DNA of 64,000 nucleotides from Methylotenera_A sp040387515 (lineage in GTDB: Bacteria; Pseudomonadota; Gammaproteobacteria; Burkholderiales; Methylophilaceae), in NCBI GenBank assembly GCA_040387515.1, contig JAZKDP010000009.1, forward strand, positions 14,845-78,844, in the 5' to 3' direction. Shown here in pieces: positions 54,095 to 63,330 of the stretch. The notes beneath the pieces were generated by a model. The model was not told the DNA's origin. It made no database searches and worked only from the letters and a program-made list of their open reading frames with translations. Both the position numbers and the translations under genes were made by a program. The number at the start of each line of letters is the position of its first letter. Position 1 is the stretch's first letter.

Positions 54095-54475
54095 TTATTC
54101 TGCAGCTTTAGTTTTGGCAGGTTTAGCTGCCGCTTTTGGTTTTGCAGTAGCAGTTTTTGCAGCTACTTTGGCTTTAGGCGCGGCTTTTTTAGCCAACATT
54201 ACAGGTGCGTCACCTGATAACGCTTTAATCGCTGCAGTTAAGCGGCTTTTATGACGAGCTGCTTTATTTTTGTGAATGATTTTTTTATCCGCAATGCGAT
54301 CAATCACACTTACGTTTTCTTGATAACTAACCATCGCAGCAGCTTTGTCGCCAGACTCTACCGCTTTAAGTACTTTTTTAATTGCAGTACGTAGCGTTGA
54401 GCGCAGTGCAGAGTTGTGCGCGTTTACTTTTACGGATTGACGCGCGCGTTTGCGTGCTTGTGCTGTATTTGCCAT
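54095..54475 (-). CDS. rpsT: 30S ribosomal protein S20 with long C-terminal tail
   Basis: 126 residues. The S20 core fills residues 1-88 (MANTAQARKRARQSVKVNAHN, then KIIHKNKAARHKSRLTAAIKAL). Standard S20 ends there; here about 38 more residues follow, made almost only of Ala, Lys, Pro and Thr (for example AKTATAKPKAAAKPAKTKA). Monocistronic, with a strong promoter upstream and a symmetric terminator downstream. Confidence 0.96.
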   Translation of the reverse strand: MANTAQARKRARQSVKVNAHNSALRSTLRTAIKKVLKAVESGDKAAAMVSYQENVSVIDRIADKKIIHKNKAARHKSRLTAAIKALSGDAPVMLAKKAAPKAKVAAKTATAKPKAAAKPAKTKAAE

Positions 54476-54523
54476 GTGTTCATTATCCTAATGCTTAAGC
54501 TGGGTGTTAATACGAAACCGTGC

Positions 54524-54552
54524 ATAATAGTGTTTTTTAAGTTGTTTGGCAA
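54524..54552 (-). promoter_or_regulatory. Promoter of rpsT
   Basis: On the minus strand: -35 TTGCCA (54547-54552), exact 17-base spacer, -10 TATTAT (54524-54529), about 49 bases before the ATG. Spacing and position suit a strong sigma-70 promoter. Confidence 0.75.
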
Positions 54553-54720
54553 GAACTAATCACTAAAAATATCTCACCAGCATACTTCATTAAAAGACAG
54601 ATTAAATACATGAATTAAACTTGTACTAAATATACAGATTAACTCTGCGGAATATTTAAACCAACATTGCCATGTTAAAATACTGATTATTCAACCTAGC
54701 AGCCCATTATTCACGATTAA

Positions 54721-56265
54721 ATGAACTTACTCAAAGCCTTAGCCAAAGTTGGCAGCATGACGTTTGTTTCGCGCATATTGGGTTTTGTGCGCGATACGCT
54801 TATTGCACGGGTGTTTGGCGCGGGCATGTTAACCGATGCTTTTATTGTTGCTTTCAAGATTCCCAATCTATTACGTCGCGTATCAGCAGAAGGTGCATTC
54901 AGCCAAGCATTCGTGCCTATTTTGGCGGAATATAAAAGCCAGCGAACGTTTGATGAAACACATAGCTTAATTAATCGTGTGGCCACATGGCTGGGCATTA
55001 TTTTGGTCGGCGTCACTCTGTTGGGTATGTTAGCTGCGCCCTGGATCGTCGCGTTAATCGCGCCTGGTTTCCAAACCGAGCCAGACAAAATGCAACTGAC
55101 GGTTGAGTTGTTGCGCATCACTTTCCCCTATATTTTCTTTATCTCGCTAGTTTCAATGGCGGGTGGTGTACTCAATACTTATAATCGTTTCGGCATTCCT
55201 GCATTCACGCCCGTTTGGCTGAATGTTTCTATGATTGCCGCGGTATTGTTCTTTGCCGACCATTTCGCCGAGCCTATTAAAGTGCTGGCTTGGGCAGTAT
55301 TTGTTGGTGGTTTTTTACAGTTAATCTTTCAAATTCCTTTTTTAAAGCAAATTGGTCTGTTACCCAAGTTTGATTTTAAGCGTGATGATGAAGGCGTCTG
55401 GCGTATATTAAAGCTGATGGGGCCGGCAGTTTTGGGTGTTTCAGTTGCACAAATTTCGCTGATTATTAACACCATTTTCGCCTCATTTTTAGCGACTGGT
55501 AGCGTCAGTTGGTTGTATTACGCAGACCGTTTAATGGAATTTCCAACAGGTGTATTAGGCGTTGCATTAGGTACGATATTACTACCAAGCTTATCTAAAG
55601 CTTATGCGGGGAATGACGATAGTGAATACTCACAACTGCTGGATTGGGGATTGCGTTTAACCTTTGTTTTAGCTGCGCCTGCCGCTGTAGCGCTGGCCGT
55701 GTTGGCAACGCCTTTAGTGGCAACACTGTTTCACTATGGGAAATTTACAGCGATTGATGTTGCGATGACACAGCAAGCACTTGTTGCTTACAGCGTGGGT
55801 TTGTTGGGTTTGATTTTGGTTAAGATTTTAGCGCCTGGTTTTTATGCGCGGCAAAATATCAAAACGCCGGTAAAAATCGCGATATTCACTTTGGTGACAA
55901 CGCAGTTGATGAATCTGATTTTTATCTTTGGCTTGCATTTAAATCATACCGCTTTGGCGTTGTCGGTAGGTTTAGGTGCTTGTATCAACGCTGGGCTGCT
56001 TTTTTATCATTTGCGTAAATCACATGTTTATCAACCACAAGCCGGCTGGCTGCTCTTCTTGATTAAATTATTTGCTGCACTGAGCGTGATGACAGTTGTA
56101 CTGTATTTCGCCATGGGGGATGCCAGCGACTGGCTACATTTTGGGCTGATGAAACGCTTACTTAATATTAGTGGTTTAATTGTGTTGGGCGGATTAAGTT
56201 ATTTTGCAACTTTACTCTTACTTGGTTTTAGGCCTAAAGACTATATGCGTAGAGTGAAGCATTGA
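54721..56265 (+). CDS. murJ: Lipid II flippase MurJ (MviN)
   Basis: Integral membrane flippase that exports the lipid-linked peptidoglycan precursor. 514 residues with about 14 helices of the MOP superfamily; hallmark N-terminus LLKALAKVGSMTFVSRILGFVRD, then FGAGMLTDAFIVAFKIPNLLRRVSAEGAFSQAFVP, and the central YYADRLMEFPTGVLGVALGTILLPSLS. It opens the murJ-ribF-ileS-lspA run. Confidence 0.96.
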   Translation: MNLLKALAKVGSMTFVSRILGFVRDTLIARVFGAGMLTDAFIVAFKIPNLLRRVSAEGAFSQAFVPILAEYKSQRTFDETHSLINRVATWLGIILVGVTLLGMLAAPWIVALIAPGFQTEPDKMQLTVELLRITFPYIFFISLVSMAGGVLNTYNRFGIPAFTPVWLNVSMIAAVLFFADHFAEPIKVLAWAVFVGGFLQLIFQIPFLKQIGLLPKFDFKRDDEGVWRILKLMGPAVLGVSVAQISLIINTIFASFLATGSVSWLYYADRLMEFPTGVLGVALGTILLPSLSKAYAGNDDSEYSQLLDWGLRLTFVLAAPAAVALAVLATPLVATLFHYGKFTAIDVAMTQQALVAYSVGLLGLILVKILAPGFYARQNIKTPVKIAIFTLVTTQLMNLIFIFGLHLNHTALALSVGLGACINAGLLFYHLRKSHVYQPQAGWLLFLIKLFAALSVMTVVLYFAMGDASDWLHFGLMKRLLNISGLIVLGGLSYFATLLLLGFRPKDYMRRVKH

Positions 56266-57170
56266 TGCAAGTGTTCAGGCATATTCCTGCAACACTACAG
56301 TCACCGATTGCATTGGCGATTGGCAATTTTGACGGTATGCATTTGGGCCATCAGGCTTTGTTAGCGCGCTTGATTGAAGTTGCAAAAGCCAATAATCTGA
56401 CGCCTGCTGTGATGACCTTTGAGCCACATCCGCGCGAGTTTTTTACGCCATTGAATGCACCAAGTCGCTTATGTAACTTACGTGAAAAGCTGGAGTATTT
56501 TATTGCTGCTGGGGTGGAGAAAACTTTTGTATGTGCGTTTAATCAACGTTTTTCAGCGATAAGCGCGCAAGCCTTTATGGATGAAATATTACGTAAGAAA
56601 ATGCACGTTGATACCATTCTGGTGGGCGAAGATTTTAGGTTTGGCGCCAAACGCACTGGCACAGTCGCCGATTTTAAAGCCAATCAATTTGATTTGATTG
56701 ATTTCGCCCCCATCAATTTTGCTAATGAGCGCATATCCAGTACGCGCGTGCGCGACGCTTTGTCTTATGGCAATTTACAGCTGGCTTCGGAGTTGCTTGG
56801 TCGTCATTACAGTATCAGCGGCAAAGTGGTGCATGGCGCAAAACGCGGTCGCGAATTAGGTTTCCCCACTGCCAATATCCACATCAAGCACGAGCGGCCT
56901 GCCTTAACGGGTGTATATGCAGTAAAATTAGACGGATTAGAATCCGTTGCAAACTTGGGCGTGCGCCCTACAATCGCTGGTGTGCCAAAGCTGTCACTGG
57001 AAGTGCATATCCTTGATTTTAATGATGATTTATATGGCAGGCATGTGCATGTCGAGTTTCTGCACAAAATACGCGATGAAATGAAATTTAACGGATTAGA
57101 TGCGTTAAAAGCGCAAATTGCACAAGACGTTATTGATGCACGGCAATATTTTGAAAAAACAGAATTTTAA
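56265..57170 (+). CDS. ribF: Bifunctional riboflavin kinase / FAD synthetase
   Basis: Makes FMN and FAD. The 301 residues (ATG at 56265 overlapping the murJ stop by one base) contain an N-terminal FMN adenylyltransferase domain (about 15-180; AIGNFDGMHLGHQALL, TFEPHPREFF, ISSTRVRDAL) and a C-terminal riboflavin kinase (about 184-300; GAKRGRELGFPTANI, GVYAV, VANLGVRPT). Confidence 0.96.
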   Translation: MQVFRHIPATLQSPIALAIGNFDGMHLGHQALLARLIEVAKANNLTPAVMTFEPHPREFFTPLNAPSRLCNLREKLEYFIAAGVEKTFVCAFNQRFSAISAQAFMDEILRKKMHVDTILVGEDFRFGAKRTGTVADFKANQFDLIDFAPINFANERISSTRVRDALSYGNLQLASELLGRHYSISGKVVHGAKRGRELGFPTANIHIKHERPALTGVYAVKLDGLESVANLGVRPTIAGVPKLSLEVHILDFNDDLYGRHVHVEFLHKIRDEMKFNGLDALKAQIAQDVIDARQYFEKTEF

Positions 57171-57219
57171 AAAGTAAGTAATTCAAGTAATACATTTAAG
57201 AAACGATTACACCTCAATC

Positions 57220-60102
57220 ATGACCGATAACGCGAACAAAGAGCCAAGCAAATACAAAATCAACCAGCCTGAAACGCCATTCCCTATGCGTGGTGATTTA
57301 GCCAAACGCGAACCCGCTTGGTTAAAACAATGGCAAGATAAAAAACTCTACGAGCGCATTCGCGCATCACGTAAAGGTGCAAAAAAATTCATTCTGCACG
57401 ATGGCCCACCGTATGCGAATGGCGACATTCATATCGGCCACGCAGTAAATAAGATATTAAAAGACATCATCATTAAAGCCAAAACCTTGAGCGGTTTTGA
57501 TGCGCCTTATGTGCCAGGTTGGGATTGCCACGGCTTGCCGATTGAGTTGGTCGTTGAAAAAACGCACGGAAAAAATATTGACCCTGCTAAGTTTCGTGAG
57601 CTTTGTCGCGCCTATGCGGCTGAACAAGTGGAACGCCAAAAGAAAGATTTTATTCGCTTAGGTGTTCTAGGTGATTGGGATAATCCATATCTGACAATGG
57701 ATTTTAAAACCGAAGCCGACATCATGCGCGCTTTGGGTGAAATCAATCAAAACGGTTATCTATATCAAGGCAGTAAGCCTGTGCATTGGTGCGTAGATTG
57801 TGGCTCTGCATTAGCTGAGGCTGAAGTGGAATACGAAGATGTCAACTCACCAGCGATTGATGTGGGTTTTAAAGTTGTCGATAACGCGGCATTAAGTAAA
57901 GCATTTGGGTTAGCTGAAACAATTCAAGGTGATGTCTTTGCTGTGATTTGGACGACAACGCCTTGGACATTACCTGCAAATCAGGCGGTAAGCGTTAATC
58001 AGACTTTGGCCTATAGTTTAATTAAAACTAACAAAGGATTTCTAATCTTAGAGTCTGGATTGGATGAAGTATCTTTAGAGCGATATATTAAATCTGGAAT
58101 AACTTTAGAAAACTACGATCCTTCTGTGGATTTAAAGTCACAGATTAAGGCTGCTACATACAGTTTTTGCCAAGGTTCAATGTTGGATGGTTTGCTTTTG
58201 CAGCACCCATTTGATAACCGCCAAGTACCAATCATCTGCGGTGAACATGTCACGACTGACGCAGGTACAGGCTTAGTCCATACAGCCGCCGCGCATGGTA
58301 ATGATGACTGGTTAGTAATGAAAGCCAATTTTCCCAATGAAAAACCGCGCATCTTAATGGGCGGTGACGGTAAATTCTTTAATAGTGATTTAGTCGAATT
58401 TGAGGCAATTAGAGGGTTAACTCGCCAAGAAGCGAACAAAGTGATTTTGGCTAAAATACTTGAAACGGGTAATTTGTTAGCCAGTGCAAGGTTGAATCAT
58501 AGCTTTCCACATTGCTGGCGCCACAAAACGCCGTTGATGCAGTTGGCGACGCATCAATGGTTTATCGGCATGAATTCGCAAGATGCTACTGGAGCAAGCT
58601 TGCGTGAACACGCCAACAAAGCAGTCGATGCAACTGAATTCTTCCCAAGCTGGGGCCGCGCGCGTTTAGAGGCGATGATTAAAAATCGCCCAGACTGGTG
58701 CGTTTCACGCCAGCGTAACTGGGGCGTGCCGATGCCATTTTTTGTGCATAAAGAAACCGGTCAGCCACATCCGCAAACTCCAGTTTTGCTGGAACAAGCT
58801 TGTTTATTAGTTGAAAAAACAGGCGTTGAAGCTTGGTTTAGTTTAGATGGTGCGGCGTTTTTAGCGCAATATGCACCTGAAAATGCAGACGAGTATAAAA
58901 AAGTTACCTACACATTAGACGTATGGTTTGATTCAGGCGCGACACATGCGGCAGTATTAAAGCGTCGCCCAGAGCTGCAATTTCCTGCTGATTTGTATTT
59001 AGAAGGTTCTGATCAACATCGCGGTTGGTTCCAGTCCAGTTTGCTGACAGGTTGTGCAATCGATGGCCGCGCACCTTACAACGCCTTGTTAACGCACGGT
59101 TTTGTAGTAGATGGCGCTGGGCATAAAATGAGTAAATCTAAAGGTAACGTGGTCGCACCGCAAAAGGTGATGGACACATACGGCGCAGATATTTTGCGCT
59201 TATGGACAGCCTCAACCGACTATTCTGGCGAATTGACGATCTCGGATGAGATTTTGAAACGTGTAGCAGAAAGCTATCGCCGTATTCGCAATACCATGAA
59301 ATTCTTATTGGCGAATCTAGCGGATTTCGATGCGAATAAAGATTTGTTGCCTGTAAATGAATGGCTGGAAATCGACCAATACGCCTTGTATTTAACCGAA
59401 AAACTGCAAACAGAAGCGTTGGCAGATTACGACCGTTACGAATTCCATTTGGCCGTGCAAAAAATCGTGAGTTTCTGCTCAGAAGATTTGGGTGGTTTTT
59501 ACTTAGATATTCTGAAAGATAGACTTTATACCGCAGGTGAAAGCTCACATGCGCGCCGCGCCGCGCAAAGCGCATTGCATCATATTACGCATACTTTTAT
59601 GCGATTAATCGCACCGATTTTAAGCTTTACTGCAAATGAAATTTGGCAAACTTTAGACTTAGATGCAGATGAAACGGTATTTGAAGATGTTTGGTATGAA
59701 TTGCCAAAACATGGATTAAGTACAGAAAAATTACAAGCATGGGGAACCATTATTTTCGCACGTGGCGTAGCAGCGAAAGAAATTGAGCTATTACGTTCAA
59801 GTGGGCAAGTGGGTTCATCGCTACAAGCCGAATTAACGTTTTATGCGACGGAAATTGGTTATGAAGCCATGAATAATTTGGCGGACGATTTGCGTTTTGT
59901 GATGATTACTTCTCAAGCAAGCGTGGTAAAAGTAGCGACGGAAGCGGAGCAAAAAGTGGTTGTCACCGCTAGCAAATATACCAAATGCGACCGTTGCTGG
60001 CACTATCGTGCTGATGTTGGTTCGCATCAAGAGCATCCAACTATTTGCGGACGCTGTGTAAGCAATCTTTTCGGTGCGGGTGAGGTGCGGAAATATGCTT
60101 AA
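57220..60102 (+). CDS. ileS: Isoleucyl-tRNA synthetase
   Basis: Class I synthetase of 960 residues. HIGH motif in PPYANGDIHIGHAVNKILKD, editing (CP1) domain with TTTPWTLPANQAV and HGNDDW, KMSKS motif GHKMSKSKGNVV, and a C-terminal four-Cys zinc finger (KCDRCWHYR, ICGRCVSNLFG), typical of the bacterial type I enzyme. Its stop overlaps lspA. Confidence 0.98.
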   Translation: MTDNANKEPSKYKINQPETPFPMRGDLAKREPAWLKQWQDKKLYERIRASRKGAKKFILHDGPPYANGDIHIGHAVNKILKDIIIKAKTLSGFDAPYVPGWDCHGLPIELVVEKTHGKNIDPAKFRELCRAYAAEQVERQKKDFIRLGVLGDWDNPYLTMDFKTEADIMRALGEINQNGYLYQGSKPVHWCVDCGSALAEAEVEYEDVNSPAIDVGFKVVDNAALSKAFGLAETIQGDVFAVIWTTTPWTLPANQAVSVNQTLAYSLIKTNKGFLILESGLDEVSLERYIKSGITLENYDPSVDLKSQIKAATYSFCQGSMLDGLLLQHPFDNRQVPIICGEHVTTDAGTGLVHTAAAHGNDDWLVMKANFPNEKPRILMGGDGKFFNSDLVEFEAIRGLTRQEANKVILAKILETGNLLASARLNHSFPHCWRHKTPLMQLATHQWFIGMNSQDATGASLREHANKAVDATEFFPSWGRARLEAMIKNRPDWCVSRQRNWGVPMPFFVHKETGQPHPQTPVLLEQACLLVEKTGVEAWFSLDGAAFLAQYAPENADEYKKVTYTLDVWFDSGATHAAVLKRRPELQFPADLYLEGSDQHRGWFQSSLLTGCAIDGRAPYNALLTHGFVVDGAGHKMSKSKGNVVAPQKVMDTYGADILRLWTASTDYSGELTISDEILKRVAESYRRIRNTMKFLLANLADFDANKDLLPVNEWLEIDQYALYLTEKLQTEALADYDRYEFHLAVQKIVSFCSEDLGGFYLDILKDRLYTAGESSHARRAAQSALHHITHTFMRLIAPILSFTANEIWQTLDLDADETVFEDVWYELPKHGLSTEKLQAWGTIIFARGVAAKEIELLRSSGQVGSSLQAELTFYATEIGYEAMNNLADDLRFVMITSQASVVKVATEAEQKVVVTASKYTKCDRCWHYRADVGSHQEHPTICGRCVSNLFGAGEVRKYA

Positions 60103-60586
60103 AAGTAATCATAAAAGTACTAATATTTATCGTTGGTTATCCATCAGCGCGATTGTGGTTGCGCTGGATTTATACACCAAACATTTAGTACAAATTGCAT
60201 TTGAATATGCTGAACATTTAACGGTGACCAGTTTCTTTGATGTAGTGCGATATCACAATGAAGGCGCGGCGTTTAGCTTTTTAGCCGATGCGGGCGGCTG
60301 GCAAAAGTGGTTTTTTAGCGGCATTTCATTGGTGGCGATTTTAGTCATTACTTATTTGCTTAAAAAGCACCAAAACCAAAAAATTTTTTGCACAGGCTTG
60401 GCCTTAGTGTTAGGTGGCGCGATTGGCAATTTATATGACAGGCTGACATTGGGCTATGTGGTGGATTTTTTACATTTCCACTATCAAGCTTACGCTTGGC
60501 CAGCATTTAATGTTGCCGATAGTGCAATTTGCGTCGGTGTTGCTTTGCTGTTACTAGATAGTTTTACAAAGCCAAAAGTTAACTAA
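60095..60586 (+). CDS. lspA: Lipoprotein signal peptidase
   Basis: Membrane aspartic peptidase (SPase II) that cleaves prolipoproteins such as the several found in this window. From the ATG at 60095, inside the end of ileS and with GAGG upstream, it has 163 residues, four membrane helices and both catalytic Asp motifs: NLYDRLTLGYVVDFL and AFNVADSAICVG. The ileS-lspA order is standard. Confidence 0.96.
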   Translation: MLKSNHKSTNIYRWLSISAIVVALDLYTKHLVQIAFEYAEHLTVTSFFDVVRYHNEGAAFSFLADAGGWQKWFFSGISLVAILVITYLLKKHQNQKIFCTGLALVLGGAIGNLYDRLTLGYVVDFLHFHYQAYAWPAFNVADSAICVGVALLLLDSFTKPKVN

Positions 60587-60679
60587 TTAAGTGGTTATTT
60601 GTGAGCTTTAGTAAGTAGTTTGCAATAAAAATTTGTGACAGTTTGGATTTGAACGTCTAGTCTTATCGGCGCATAGCTT

Positions 60680-60685
60680 TATAAT
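60680..60685 (+). promoter_or_regulatory. Candidate -10 element before the PEP-CTERM gene
   Basis: A perfect TATAAT 44 bases before the ATG. No good -35 is seen at the usual spacing, so this is suggestive only. Confidence 0.35.
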
Positions 60686-60729
60686 GTTTGGCAACTTAAC
60701 ATGCTAATTAACTCAAAAAGTGAATTAAC

Positions 60730-61425
60730 ATGCGTGAATTCTTAATAAAATCAGCCTCAATAAAAACAGCTTTTCTTGTCAGCGTATTTGCTGCTTTATA
60801 TCCACAACTTGCACTCGCCACAACGCCGAGTTTTAGTTGCAGTTCAAATTTGGTTGTTTCATTAGATAATGGCTATCAAGCTAGTTGCGATGGTGATTTT
60901 TCGTTTACAGATGGCGTGTTGCAAAACGATGTGTCGATTAATTTAACGGCACGTGGTTTTTTAAGTGTCGGTGAAAATGCAAAATTAAGCGCACCAATCA
61001 TTAATCTTAATAGCACAGATATTATTGTAAGTGGCACTCTGGATGCGCCAAACGGTATTGTCACTCTTAGCTCAACAGAATCAACAGTTTTAACTAATAC
61101 GGCTCAAGTTAATGTGGGTAGTCAAATTAATTTGAGTAATCAAACTGAAATTAAAACTAAGCCACAGTTGATCGTGAATTGGGAGCAGTTCCAAATTACG
61201 CCAGGTGGTAGCATCAATATTAAATCAAATACGAATACATCTAACGTAGTGATTAATCAAGTAGGTGGTGCGATTGTATTGGCGCCTCTTTCAGGAGTTT
61301 TGACTCTTCAAGCGAATAGTAGTGATAAAGCTGACTGGATCGTTACTCAAGTACCAGAGCCATCAAGTTATGCAATGATGCTATTAGGTGTGGTGACGCT
61401 TTTAATTAAACGCAGGCGCAATTAA
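60730..61425 (+). CDS. PEP-CTERM sorted exported protein
   Basis: A 231-residue secreted protein with an N-terminal signal peptide (about 1-30, ending ALAT) and the PEP-CTERM sorting tail VPEPSSYAMMLLGVVTLLIKRRRN, which is a Pro-Glu-Pro motif, a hydrophobic helix and basic residues. The exosortase EpsH/XrtA cleaves such tails. The mature domain is beta-rich, Asn/Ser/Thr-rich, and similar to haemagglutinin-like repeat surfaces (LSAPIINLNSTDIIVSG, GSINIKSNTN). No exosortase or polysaccharide genes lie here. Probably a biofilm-matrix protein. Confidence 0.88.
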   Translation: MREFLIKSASIKTAFLVSVFAALYPQLALATTPSFSCSSNLVVSLDNGYQASCDGDFSFTDGVLQNDVSINLTARGFLSVGENAKLSAPIINLNSTDIIVSGTLDAPNGIVTLSSTESTVLTNTAQVNVGSQINLSNQTEIKTKPQLIVNWEQFQITPGGSINIKSNTNTSNVVINQVGGAIVLAPLSGVLTLQANSSDKADWIVTQVPEPSSYAMMLLGVVTLLIKRRRN

Positions 61426-61760
61426 CTACTAGCCAGTTTTTCACCCAATATAATCACGACCGCCCCTAGCAAACAAATGCTTGCGCCCAGCAAGTCAGTA
61501 AAGCTAGGCTTAATCGAATCAACTGCCCACAGCCACACAATCGCCACACCAATATATATGCCGCCATACGCAGCATACACGCGCCCAGCGGCTGTAGGGT
61601 GTAACGATAGCAACCAAACAAATAAACCTAAACTAAGTACTGCTGGTACAAACAACCAGACCGAGCCACCTTGTTTAAGATAAAGATAGGGCAAATAGCA
61701 GCCCACAATTTCAGCGATTGCAGTGCCAATAAAAAGCCCTAATAGTTTGAGTGTTTCCAT
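61422..61760 (-). CDS. ynfA: Small membrane protein YnfA (UPF0060)
   Basis: A 112-residue four-helix membrane protein of the YnfA family, related in fold to small multidrug transporters. Family blocks are AEIVGCYLPYLYLKQG, RVYAAYGGIYI and PSFTDLLGASICLLGAVVI. The ATG at 61760 starts METLKLLGLFIG; the frame extends upstream without need. It ends 4 bases inside the convergent PEP-CTERM gene and follows the DUF808 gene by 16 bases. Confidence 0.9.
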   Translation of the reverse strand: METLKLLGLFIGTAIAEIVGCYLPYLYLKQGGSVWLFVPAVLSLGLFVWLLSLHPTAAGRVYAAYGGIYIGVAIVWLWAVDSIKPSFTDLLGASICLLGAVVIILGEKLASS

Positions 61761-61776
61761 CAGAATGTTTAAAGGT

Positions 61777-62721
61777 CTAAGTTTTTTTTGGCAGCAGTAC
61801 TTTAATTGTCTCAAAAACGGCTACGCAAATTGCGCCAACGATTAAGCCAATAATCGCATCGATGAAAATCGGTGAAATAACCGCTAAAATGCTGCCAATT
61901 GTAGGTAATTTCTGCAATATTCCAGAAATGTGCTCACTGAAGTGGTGCAGTGCTGGCACGCCGTGCCCAATAATGCTGCCGCCCACCATAAACATTGCAG
62001 CAGTGCCCACTATTGATAGTGTTCTCATTAAGTAAGGTGCGAACGCTAGTATTTTTGCACCTATTTTTCGTTGCAATTGCCTGAAAAAACTTTGACCTTT
62101 TTTAAGCATTAAGTGCAAGCCTAGGTCATCCAGTTTGACTATGCCAGCCACCAAGCCATATACGCCAACCGTCATAATAAGCGCAATCGCTGCAACGACG
62201 GCTACTTGCTTGCTAAATATTTCAGTGGAAACCGTGCCTAAGGCAATAACGATAATTTCAGCTGATAAAATAAAGTCCGTACGAATCGCGCCCTTAATTT
62301 TATCTTTTTCTAAAGCCACTAAATCTACTTGGGAGTCTTCAACTGCCTTTTTGATAGCCGCCTTATGTGTTTCGTCATCTTGTTTATGTAAAAATTTATG
62401 AGCGATTTTTTCAAAACCCTCAAAACATAAATACGCGCCACCTATCATTAATAACGGCGTTATTGCCCAAGGCGCAAAGTAGCTAATCGCCAAAGCGGAA
62501 GGTACTAAGATGAGTTTATTAACAAACGAGCCTTTGGCAACTGCCCAAACAACGGGCAATTCGCGCTCGGTTCTTACGCCAGAAACCTGTTGCGCATTCA
62601 ATGCTAAATCATCGCCTAATACGCCAGCTGTTTTTTTGGCAGCGACTTTGGTCATCACCGAAACATCGTCCAAAATGGTCGCAATATCGTCTAAAAGCGC
62701 AAGTAAACTGCCAGCTGCCAT
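61777..62721 (-). CDS. DUF808 inner-membrane protein (YedI-like)
   Basis: A 314-residue membrane protein of unknown function. Family start AAGSLLALLDDIATILDDVSVMTKVAAKKTAGVLGDDLALN, then MIGGAYLCFEGFEKIAHKF and LDDLGLHLM, with about six to seven helices and an acidic/basic loop around residues 115-145. It lies upstream of ynfA on the same strand. Confidence 0.9.
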   Translation of the reverse strand: MAAGSLLALLDDIATILDDVSVMTKVAAKKTAGVLGDDLALNAQQVSGVRTERELPVVWAVAKGSFVNKLILVPSALAISYFAPWAITPLLMIGGAYLCFEGFEKIAHKFLHKQDDETHKAAIKKAVEDSQVDLVALEKDKIKGAIRTDFILSAEIIVIALGTVSTEIFSKQVAVVAAIALIMTVGVYGLVAGIVKLDDLGLHLMLKKGQSFFRQLQRKIGAKILAFAPYLMRTLSIVGTAAMFMVGGSIIGHGVPALHHFSEHISGILQKLPTIGSILAVISPIFIDAIIGLIVGAICVAVFETIKVLLPKKT

Positions 62722-62838
62722 GTTGTTAATCTCTTAAATGTTTAGTTGCTGGGATTTTAACCCATTTGCATTCTCTCTTGCTTGCATTGTGTGGGTAGTC
62801 CAGTGCCTAAATTGCATTCTGTTGCGTTCAAAAGTACA

Positions 62839-63270
62839 ATGCGCCACATGTTGTCGAAAAAGCTATTTCGGGTTATTCATCATATTGCGTTATTTGCAAT
62901 CGTTTTTGCGTCTGTCGCACCAAGCATTTCGCATGCGTTAGCGGCTCAAAATAACAGTAATAGCTTTATGCAAGAAGTCTGTACCAGCACTGGTGAAAAA
63001 GTGGTGATTCAAGTGTTGACGACAAAAGGCAAGCAATTGGCGACTGAGTTTGTGGTGAGCAAATCTTCACCTAAAACCATGTCTATGCATTTAGAGCATT
63101 GTCCATTTTGCTCAAATAGTATTGCTACCACCAGCTTGCCAACCTCGAATTCGCTGATAATCGCTTTATTAGCCGCAACTGCACAACAAATTGCGCAATA
63201 CACCGCACCAGTTGTTGTATCACGTCCTTACGTTTCACCTCCATCGCAAGCCCCGCCTAGCACGCTCTAA
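62839..63270 (+). CDS. DUF2946 family exported protein
   Basis: About 143 residues from the ATG at 62839 (a second ATG follows at 62848). It has a hydrophobic signal-like segment (FRVIHHIALFAIVFASVAPSISHALA), the motif HLEHCPFC with a CxxC pair that defines DUF2946, and a Pro-rich end. No ribosome site is clear, so the exact start is uncertain. DUF2946 genes often accompany copper or other metal TonB receptors, and one follows here 60 bases after the stop. Confidence 0.75.
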   Translation: MRHMLSKKLFRVIHHIALFAIVFASVAPSISHALAAQNNSNSFMQEVCTSTGEKVVIQVLTTKGKQLATEFVVSKSSPKTMSMHLEHCPFCSNSIATTSLPTSNSLIIALLAATAQQIAQYTAPVVVSRPYVSPPSQAPPSTL

Positions 63271-63330
63271 AAAATACCCGTTTTTCTATCGCAATCCATT
63301 TGCGATAAACCCTATTTTTTGGAGTTTTAA

